DNA from: Epiperipatus broadwayi | Lineage: Eukaryota > Onychophora > Udeonychophora > Euonychophora > Peripatidae | Reading direction: 5' to 3' | Length of the DNA stretch: 64,000 nt | Assembly (NCBI GenBank): GCA_028023455.1 | Contig: JAQFVV010006340.1 | Span: 1,905,438-1,969,437, forward strand | Shown here: piece by piece, positions 56,097 through 64,000 of the stretch | How positions within the stretch are numbered: position 1 is the first letter of the stretch | How the letters are laid out: each line of letters begins with the position of its first letter | The notes under the pieces: generated by a model | The model's database searches: none | Seen by the model: the letters and a program-made list of their open reading frames with translations, nothing else | Told to the model about the DNA's origin: nothing | Position numbers and translations under genes: made by a program

Positions 56097-59000
56097 TCGC
56101 ACTACCTTTTGAAATCATTTTATTTCACACATTTTGAAAAAAAAGCTTTTATTATATCATGATAGATAGAATGGTAATTATTTAGGAAAGGAAATTATGA
56201 CATTAAAAATCGGATGAGTGTTATAGAAATTAATATCTAATGGTATTCAATCTTTTATATGCATGTGTGCTAATGAGACAGAATATTGTCGCATGTGATA
56301 ACTACCTAAATGGATCAAGCTACACCAATACTTTTTCTGATAAAATTGTATTGGTAATATAATTGGAACACATTTTAATATTACTTTTCGATTGTTTTTG
56401 CTACATAGATAGTTGAGTATTTTAAAAAAATATGAAATCTTAAGTGCCACTGGATTATGGGTATAGAATGTATCATCATCTCTGTAGATCATCATTTCCA
56501 TGTATAAAATTTTATTATATATGTGTTTTAAAGATGACTTAAAATATATGTTTGCTTGCTCAAAAATAAATGAATAAACGTGTACATAATTAGGGGGGAT
56601 AATAATAATTTATGATAATTATGAATAATTATTTACTAAATGTCATTTGAATAACTTATTTAAATTTTAATATCACTTTAGTAATAAATCATAATAAGTT
56701 AAATATTTTCTATAAAATTTGTATTTCATTGAGACCATTAACATATAGACATTTGTTTTCTAGTTTTGAATATAAGTCTGTTGTTTCGCATCATCATAGG
56801 TGTAAACATTTATACAATTATTACACGTTAGGTTTTATTCTTTAGTATGTCGTTAATTTCATTTGTTATTTATTACTACTTTTTGTATACTAAATTGTTA
56901 TAAGTTCTGAGTTTGCTTACTTTAATTAATTAAGGAGCAAGAACTGTAACAGATATTAATCCTGACATGACAAAAATGCACAATCTATCATTTGTGTGCT
57001 TATTTGTAAATATATCGTGCTTGTTGACAAAACGTTTTATTTTTTTCCAAACTCATTTACATTTTTATCAATGGAAGGGTGAATATTTGTAGCATGTTAT
57101 TCATGATCGAAAGAAATTAATTATTAATAGATGATATTAAGGTTTCAGTATCAACTAAGACTTTAAATTCATATTCTTCTACTATTTTTGGACCCAATCG
57201 GCAATTTTAAATACAATTGGATACTTTCAAATCATTATCAAAGACTACAGTTTATGAGTATATAAGTGTCACCTATGTCAAAAACAATGTTTCTTTATCA
57301 CTTTTATAACAGTTGCAAACAAAGCCACAACAAGCTCTGGATTATTTCTAGAAGGCCTTATATAAATCTGAAACAGCAAATGTCAAAACAATCCCTCTCT
57401 TTGTTTCTTTTAAATTTTAATTCCTAAAAACATTTTGAAGTAAGGATATGTACTACTTTCAATGCACATCTCCTATTTTTGCCTATAATTACTTGCACTT
57501 GATTCACATCGAAGTGGTGAGTCTCGTAATGTCTATGTATTATGGAAGGTCTTTTAAATATACTATCTGTTTCTACTATAAACATTATCAATCTAATTTA
57601 TTGTTCTATTCTTAGTCATTTATTTTTATTGGACTATTTATAATTTTTATATCAGTAGTGCTAAGAAATTGAATTACTCAATAGTAGGCATCTCTATGCA
57701 ATTAAAATTGTTGGTACCCACAGAGGCAAATTATGTTGAATGACATGAGTATTAATTCTTTACAAGTTAAAAAAATCTGTTTTAGTCCTTATTTTGTATA
57801 TTTACTAGTGGAAGTTTCCACGCCTATATTATCTCTATTTCTTTAGATGATGAATTCCACCTTGCCTCAAAACTGTGCATTGTGGTTCACCAATAGGCAC
57901 AAAACATATGTGTCTTAATATAAAATGATTACAGTCAATTTTTAGCAGATCAATAAAGATGTTCAATTTATTTTTATCCAACCTATGGAACTATAGGCCA
58001 CTCAAAGGTTTCAATTGGTTCTAACTACCATCTTGCTTAATATTTTGGCCCTGATAAATTTTGATGCAGAGCTTGATCCAATATCTCCAGGAACATGCAA
58101 TGGGTATACATTTGACAATTCAGCTTCCACTTCTTTTCTCTATCTTCTATACAATTCCATAAATTACCATCATTATCATAATCACGAGACTTATTATTTG
58201 TTTCAGATCTGATGAAGTAGTTTATTGTTGTATTGCACGATATATTGAAGGCTTATTTTTGAATTTGATTGAACTTCAATTTGACCATTTTATCTCTTTT
58301 AAGTGAACATGTTAACTTGGAATCACTCTTTAAAACTTCTTAACTTATGTTTAATACTAAGAATTATCCTATTAAACTTCTTTCTTTTTTTTCTATTATT
58401 TGTATCATTTTTATCTATTAATTTCATTTTGTCTTATTCAGTTTTAATTCTGTACCATCTACATCTACATGATCATTTTGCTTCTTTCTAGTCATTTCAT
58501 TTTAGCATGGAGCACTTGTTTTCCACAGTTAACATTTTTTGTTTGGTTTATGTAAATTGATAAATATCTACGTTATCACTTTTTCTGTATAATTGTAATT
58601 TTTTAATAAATATTAACACATCTAAATAAGAAACGGCATACCTTTCATTTAAAATATCTTTATTCAAGCTAAGAGTTCTTTATAATTCAGGAATCATAAT
58701 CATAATTTTATGAATTCATCTTGCTAGCTTCGATTTTATATATCCTTGCTTATTGTTTGTGAAATTTACATAGTTATTTTTTTTATTTTTATCCAAATGT
58801 CTGCAAATGTTGTTAGAGAGATCAGTTTTTAGATAAAGAGATTCTGGTTATATTTATTTATTTATTAATTTTTCTATTTATTTATAGCAAAGGATGCTGT
58901 GCACCAAGTGATCTAAAAAATCAAGTGCAAAAATACTTATTGCTTAAACATATATAATGGGGAAATAAGATAAAATCAGTCTACAAGACTGAATAAACAC

Positions 59001-59640
59001 AACTACTTATACAAACAGGTAAAAAAGAAGCAGTATGTACTCTTCACTATTATGAGAACATGAATTTTACCCCTACAAAGAGAATATTGTGTGAATTGAG
59101 AGACATGATAGCAAGAGAAATATTAAGGAGGCATGAATAATAGTGAAAAACAAATGTGCTACAAATAAAAACAGCATCCCTTTATCTAAAACATGGCCTC
59201 TCCAACAACATTTACATAAATTTAGATAGAAATAAAAAAATGACTTTTTTCAAATTTTACAAACAACAACTAAATACATATAAAAATAACATTAGCAAGA
59301 TTAATTGGCAAATCAATGTTTATGATAGCTGAAGTAACGAAAGCGCTTAGCTTGAATAATGATATGTTAAACTAATGTATGACTTTTCTGATATAAATAT
59401 GATATTTATTTAAAAATATATTTGTTTTATGTAATTTTAATGCAATTTATATCCTTTTAGACATTTCATTTCTACCTGTTCCTTTTCTATAACTCTTCTC
59501 AAACCTTGTTGAATTTTTTTTTACATTACCTTCCAACGTAGTATGGTTATGTTCATATGCTATTTTGTCCTTTTTCAAAACTTTTGTTTCCATTTTGTTT
59601 GATTTGATGCTATTTTTTTTTTTTTTGATATTTTTTAATT
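54331..59640. other. A+T-rich non-coding DNA
   Basis: No supported gene in 5 kb. It holds the AT tract at 56013-56089 and short open frames (56247-56501, 58015-58212, 58303-58491) without recognisable domains. Confidence 0.6.
56013..56089. repeat. (TA)n microsatellite
   Basis: Alternating TA of about 75 bp with one phase slip near its end. Confidence 0.97.
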
Positions 59641-59689
59641 TTACCTTTTTTCATTGATATTATTATAAATCTTGCTTCCATAAACCTCA

Positions 59690-60130
59690 CCCTATTCTCT
59701 ACAATATCCAATATGAAAGGACCTATTTTATATACTTTTTATATGTAATTGAACTACCTTGAAGTTCCTGCTTGAATTTATTCTCCAAATCTTGATGTAC
59801 TCTCTCTTATTTATTTTCAAACATATCTTTCTTATTTAAAATTCTTATTAATCCATTTTTATTTTATTTTCCATTTTAATGAAATCTTGTTGGCTGTTTT
59901 CCAATTTACTTTCTAACTCTTGTTTTCCTTCATTTTAATTTCCAATTGCTTTTGTCATGTATCACATTCTTATTGACCCTGATTTAATATTCTTAAGTCA
60001 CTCTGTAACTTTCTACTTTATTTTCTAAATGTTGTTTCATTTGTATTAACATTGCTTTTATCTGGTTCAGGTATGATGACATTGCCATTGGGCTTTTTGT
60101 TGCTGTTACTTAATCTTCCATTCCTTCCAT
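59690..60130 (-). pseudogene. possible coiled-coil (gag/ORF1-like) relic
   Basis: On the minus strand, with several stops and frame changes, one can read Leu/Glu/Asn/Lys-rich helical pieces such as LESKLENSQQDFIKMENKIK and VHQDLENKFKQELQG. Such MENK/LENK-type coiled coils occur in gag and LINE ORF1 proteins. It lies downstream of the LINE relic on the same strand. The evidence is weak because the composition is low-complexity. Confidence 0.3.
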
Positions 60131-60439
60131 ATTTTATACTTTTTTGTTAATGCCTTGCATTGAAAAAAATGAAATGGGATTTATTATTCTGTATTACTAA
60201 TCATCTTCATTTATACCTCAATGTTGTAATTAGGTTTGTCCTTTCTCATTTCACACTTTCATCAATATCTTAATACTGTAGTTTATTCCCGATTAATCAA
60301 TTTATATTGTATCTCACTGGGATCTGCCATAATAAGCTAATAATTTGACAAGGTTTTATTCCTCTCAAATAATAGACATTTATTTTTTGTGTGTTTTATT
60401 TTGACATTCGTTATACATCATCTTTTTACAGTACTTATT

Positions 60440-61830
60440 TTATGATCATGTCCAATAGACCATAAGTGAAATTTATCAAAGAAAATCTACCAATGAAAGA
60501 TTAGAAGATTTTGCAACAGCTTTTGTATAAGGTACTTTTCATTATTCTTTAGCGCCATATAATTCTTGACAAAACTCTGAACACATTTCATCATTTCTTT
60601 TTTTAGTAATAGTTCCATCTTTTTATTGCAGAAATAAATTTACTACCAATACCAAGCTGTTGGCTTACACTCTTAAGATGTTTATTTCTTTCTATAGCTT
60701 TCATTGCTAGTTCACAATTATACCTTCTTATATTATTACCATTTCTTTTTCATACCACTTTACAAAATTCAAGATATTCAATCCTTAATGAATCACTTTA
60801 TATATTTTCACTTTCCTACTTTTCTTCATATATTGTCTTATCTTGTAAGAAATTTTACTAGTCAATAGCTGCTTTTTGTACCAGCTATCTTTGTTGTAAT
60901 TTTTAAAAGTTTATCAGTTATCTTACTATTGAATTTGTTCAAAACGAAATCATGTTCAAAATCTTTTAATATTTGAAAACGATTTACATGTTTTAATTTA
61001 AATTCACTGCAAATATTTCTGAAAATTAGGAATATCAACTGAGAAAGTTGTTTTTCTTAATATTTTTTTTGCTCTCTAGTTTTACATTAACATGTATCTT
61101 AAATTTTAACAATCGATGATGACTTCCTGTGTTGGATTTATTAAGAACATTACGATCTTGAAATACACATTTTCTGTTAGTCAAAATATAACCCAATTCT
61201 GCTGTACCTTCATTTGTATGTTTCCATGTTCCTTTGTATTACCATTTTTCTCAAAAAGGAATTTGTAATGTAAAGTTGTTGTTTTTTTCTGAAAACTCCA
61301 TAATTCTAGGTTTACTCCCATTTCTATCTCTATAATAAAATTTACCTACAGCAATATCATCTTTCAAATTGTTTACTAATTCTAGAAATAAAATCTCCCG
61401 TGACTATTTTAAAATGTTCTTTTGTTTGATCAAAGTTTTTTTGTACATACATATAAAATTCTCTACTTATTCATCACAATGAGAACTTATTGATGCATAA
61501 ACCTAAATTATTTACATTTGATATCTACTATTAAGTTGAATAATTTTGACACTCTGTCCAATATACCATCAGTCTCCACATTGTTCTTCTTTCACTTTTT
61601 ATCTATAATGAATCCTACTCCACCTGAACTTCTAATGTTTGTTCCTTTGTAGCAATATATATGTGCACTTTTAAATCAATTGTCTCTTCACCTTTTCTTT
61701 TAACATCAAAAAGTTCAATCATGTCCCATTTATTATGCGATATTTCTTTCAATTCCTGCAATCTTCTTTCACTTGACATTGACTTGGATTAATAAGCACC
61801 TAAATAAAGGTTCATCATCAAATGGAAATG
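60440..61830 (-). pseudogene. RTE-like LINE relic (endonuclease and linker)
   Basis: The minus strand begins near 61830 with YLGAY and SSERRLQELKEIS, then NKWDMIELFDVKRKGEE, SSGGVGFIIDKK (EEP/AP-endonuclease core, normally GGVGFL), FYYRDRNGSKPRIMEFSEKNN, KGTWKHTNEGTAELGYILTN-RKCVFQDRNVLNKSNTGSHHRLLKFKI (the conserved end: W.SP.G....IDYIL....V......SDHR, with SDHR now SHHR). Then, at 60640-60800, EYLEFCKVV and RRYNCELAMKAIERNKHLKS, typical of the linker before RTE-type RT. Many stops and frameshifts are present. The RT itself is not readable. The EN would nick target DNA for target-primed reverse transcription. Confidence 0.7.
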
Positions 61831-62599
61831 CACCCTCTGTCTTCACTGATGATTTTACTGTCTCCTGGGAATAAAGAACATATATTATTTTTGTCTGTCA
61901 TGTTACATATACATTCATTCTGTCTTCAAGAAATCTCAATTTATATTTCAGATAAGAACTATCAGGAAACCGAGAAGCAAGGCCATGATGTTGCTTGATC
62001 TTAAACTGAGAGGTAAAAAGCCACTAAATTTATTGCACTGGCTAATACAATTTGGTGAGCAGCCCAGCCATGTTTGGATACTATATAAAAAATCACATAG
62101 TAATAATAGCTACAAGGATGAACATATGGAGTGGACATTAGGAATTTACCCTGTTTTGTTCTTTTAAGACGTCAAAAAAAAAAAATCAGAGGATCTCCTT
62201 ATGGTAAACTTATTTAAAAACAACAAATCGAATTCACTCTCATTTAAAATTACATATATGAATGTAAACATCAAGAAATTCTAAAAGAAAGGTATACCAC
62301 TGTCTTGTAATAATTTATGTATATTACATAAACCATTGGAAGTAGTTATTTTCTGTTTTAGTTTCATATATATTGTACCATTTTGTTTAGGTTAGGATGA
62401 ATTGTTTAAAACAATTTACTAAAAATTTTAATTTGAAAGTTATTTTAGAGGTATGATGTATATAATGTGTTGACGATTTTTTAAAAGTCTAGTTAAAGCC
62501 AGAATTAATATTTACTGTATAATATTGTGTTAACCAAAACTGTCTAACACTATACTAGCAAAAATAAAAATGCAAAACCATAAAACAATACAATACTAG
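61831..62599. other. non-coding DNA
   Basis: The 60-codon frame at 61985-62167 has no recognisable domain. I see nothing else. Confidence 0.5.
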
Positions 62600-62638
62600 A
62601 TTAAATTCAAAATTTTACCAAAATCCTTGCACAACTAT

Positions 62639-62672
62639 GGTTTCATCTACTACAAATAGACCTTCTCAAGTG
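62639..62672 (-). ncRNA. hammerhead-like tail motif of the PLE
   Basis: Minus strand: CTTGAGAAGG, TCTA-TTTGTAG-TAGA as a possible stem II, then TGAAACC. CTGA is altered to CTTGA, so the core is imperfect. It lies 77 bases after the GIY-YIG stop. Confidence 0.4.
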
Positions 62673-62748
62673 AAAATGAACATAAAGAAATACATATATG
62701 TATATACAAACAAACAAACCTTCCCATAATTCATTTCAAACTCCACCT

Positions 62749-63111
62749 TCACTTAATATCAAAAGAAGTCTTCATAAGATTGATAGCCTCGGAATCAAGG
62801 AGTTTTATCATCAAAGTCTCCTTTATTCTTCTTTTTAACTCATTCTTTTCATAAAAAATAACTGAAGCATTGTTAAACAATATTCTATGACCTGTATTCA
62901 ATTCATGAATATATAAAGCTGAGTTAAGATACCTATGTTTAACTCTACTTATATGAACCTTAACCCTTTCATTAAGGGTAAATTTACTCTGGCCTACATA
63001 AAATTTACCACAACTACATGGAATTTTATAAACCATACCAGGAATAGACCTACTATCAACAGACTGCTTTGAACCATTAAGTAATGAATTCAAATCAGAA
63101 CTTTCCTCCAT
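62749..63111 (-). pseudogene. PLE GIY-YIG endonuclease domain
   Basis: An open 120-codon frame. GMVYKIPCSCGKFYVGQSK contains the GIY (here MVY) and YIG (here YVG) strands and the CxC pair typical of PLE endonucleases. LNERVKVHISRVKHRYLNSA gives the Arg-bearing helix, LYIHELNTGHRILFNNASVI the His/Asn part, and EKNELKRRIKETLMIKLLDS the C-terminal KRRxxEtlxI pattern. It overlaps the upstream frame by 22 bases in another frame (63090-63111), implying a one-base frameshift that separates it from the RT protein. The domain itself has no stop. Confidence 0.8.
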
Positions 63112-63389
63112 GCAACCTTCATTACACCTAACAAATCACTATTCCTATAAACCAAATTATAAATTGATGCTTTAAATGGTAAAGACATATAATCATCATC
63201 CTTACCAACAAAATTCTTATCATCCAAATCACGACTATAAACATTATTATTAAATACCACTTTTTTAATGAAATCATGACTATAACCCAATTCTACATAT
63301 TCATCAGCAAATTTACTTCTTTGAATATCAGCATCATTATTAAAATTATTAAGCCTTCTATACCGACAACAAAAATTCAACAAAGACAT
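63090..63389 (-). pseudogene. PLE RT-endonuclease connector
   Basis: An open 99-codon frame between RT and GIY-YIG: RYRRLNNFNNDADIQRSKF, ELGYSHDFIKKVVFNNNVYS and MSLPFKASIYNLVYRN. The LGYSxxFIKK helix and MSLPF...... block match the thumb/connector of PLE proteins (GYP...I). It is broken from the RT by stops at 63400-63502. Confidence 0.65.
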
Positions 63390-63501
63390 TTTTTATGTAT
63401 AAAAGGCTGATAATTATCGGGCCTAATCATATTTCTCAAATTTTTAGGTTTTATAAAATGACTACAAAACAAAACATCATTAATCTTCTCAACATTTAAA
63501 T

Positions 63502-64000
63502 CTAAAAACTACCCTTTAATTTTACAAAATCAAAACCATGCCCCTCAATTGTAAACATAATACTAGAATCAAAACCATTCAATCCACATAAAAACTCTTC
63601 TAATTTCTCTTTCTGAATAACAAACAAACAATCATCAACATACCTTACAAATAATTTAATAGAACATGAAAACATATTAATAATACTACACTCCAAATAA
63701 TCAATATAGACAGCACACGTCAATGGAGAAATGACATAACCAATAACCCAACCTTCTCTAATCTTATAAAACACATTATTAGACATAAAATACATTGAAT
63801 CCTCTAACAGAAAAAGCAAATCATGAAAAACCTTAGTCTTATCTGCAGAAAAACATTATATTTTTTTAAAAAAACTGAAAAAAAAACATCAATACTTTTT
63901 AATCTATTAACCGATTGGTACATATTTTCAATGTCTAAACTACCAAAAACACAATCATCATCCAAAACAAAAACATTTATTTTCTTAAAAGCTTCAAAAG
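63502..64000 (-). pseudogene. PLE reverse transcriptase, partial
   Basis: From the window edge: FEAFKKINVFVLDDDCVFGS and then LDIENMYQSV at about 63919-63945, RT motif A with its catalytic Asp (SLDIxxLYxxVP in the family). After a frame break near 63850, LEDSMYFMSNNVFYKIREGW and VIGYVISPLTCAVYIDYLEC (motif B, with G.P.SP altered), then KLFVRYVDDCLFVIQ at 63629-63650, motif C with catalytic YVDD, and FLCGLNGFDSSIMFTIE. It ends at a TAG at 63502. The frame break and premature stop make this copy non-functional, but catalytic residues remain. Confidence 0.75.

Larger units (their letters stand above)
62600..64000 (-). mobile_element. Penelope-like element, continues beyond the right edge
   Basis: In minus-strand order: RT (64000-63502), connector (63389-63090), GIY-YIG endonuclease (63111-62749) and a hammerhead-like tail (62672-62639). 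This is the canonical PLE gene order. The better-read segments keep catalytic motifs, so this is the youngest PLE in the window, although frame breaks show it is not intact. The 5' part lies outside the window. Confidence 0.85.

Overview
This is a eukaryotic, almost certainly invertebrate metazoan, stretch of very A+T-rich DNA (roughly three quarters A+T by eye). It carries long perfect (AT)n microsatellites, (TATC)n tracts, and debris from at least four retroelement classes. No tRNA or rRNA gene and no complete cellular gene can be supported. The only candidate host-gene exon is a 342-bp minus-strand exon at 40105-40446. The mixture of Penelope-like elements (PLEs), hammerhead-bearing repeats, an RTE-like LINE, Ty3/gypsy and long AT tracts would suit a mollusc or another soft-bodied invertebrate, but that is only an inference.

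Layout. 1-7054: non-coding with five AT microsatellites. 7055-9172: inverted pair of PLE 3' tails. 9240-11945: decayed intronless minus-strand ORF, probably retroelement. 14995-15263 and 15465-17212: two more inverted PLE pairs, the second with GIY-YIG remnants in both arms and a 139-bp insertion in one arm. 17466-18140: another GIY-YIG relic. 19201-22242: a 3-kb block repeated at 49102-52192. 21930-26765: three diverged LTR-like repeats and two minisatellites. 27875-28640: ~250-bp tandem repeat. 33682-34892: the clearest head-to-head PLE palindrome, with GIY-YIG, a tRNA-like module and a hammerhead-like tail in each arm. 40890-41830: tandem ~415-bp units, each with a tRNA-like module and a hammerhead ribozyme core. 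41865-49078: a 7.2-kb LTR element on the minus strand with 2.3-kb LTRs, a polypurine tract, an iterated primer-binding/LTR-edge cassette and one intact 535-codon ORF, but no pol. 53460-54330: Ty3/gypsy integrase relic. 60440-61830: RTE-like LINE relic. 62600-64000: a PLE with RT and GIY-YIG that runs off the right edge.

How parts relate. The PLEs share one order: reverse transcriptase, GIY-YIG endonuclease, then a CTGAAGA...GAAAC-type hammerhead-like tail. In the 34-kb copy a tRNA-like pol III promoter lies between the ORF and the tail. The 41-kb tandem units repeat that same tRNA-like plus hammerhead order without any ORF, as a small non-autonomous (retrozyme-like) element mobilised by PLE enzymes would. 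Likewise the 7.2-kb LTR element has the cis signals for reverse transcription but no pol, so it would depend on a partner. Four PLE insertions are inverted, joined at their truncated 5' ends with tails outward, a recurrent product that deserves explanation.

All calls come from reading the sequence by eye. No database search, folding or alignment program was run.
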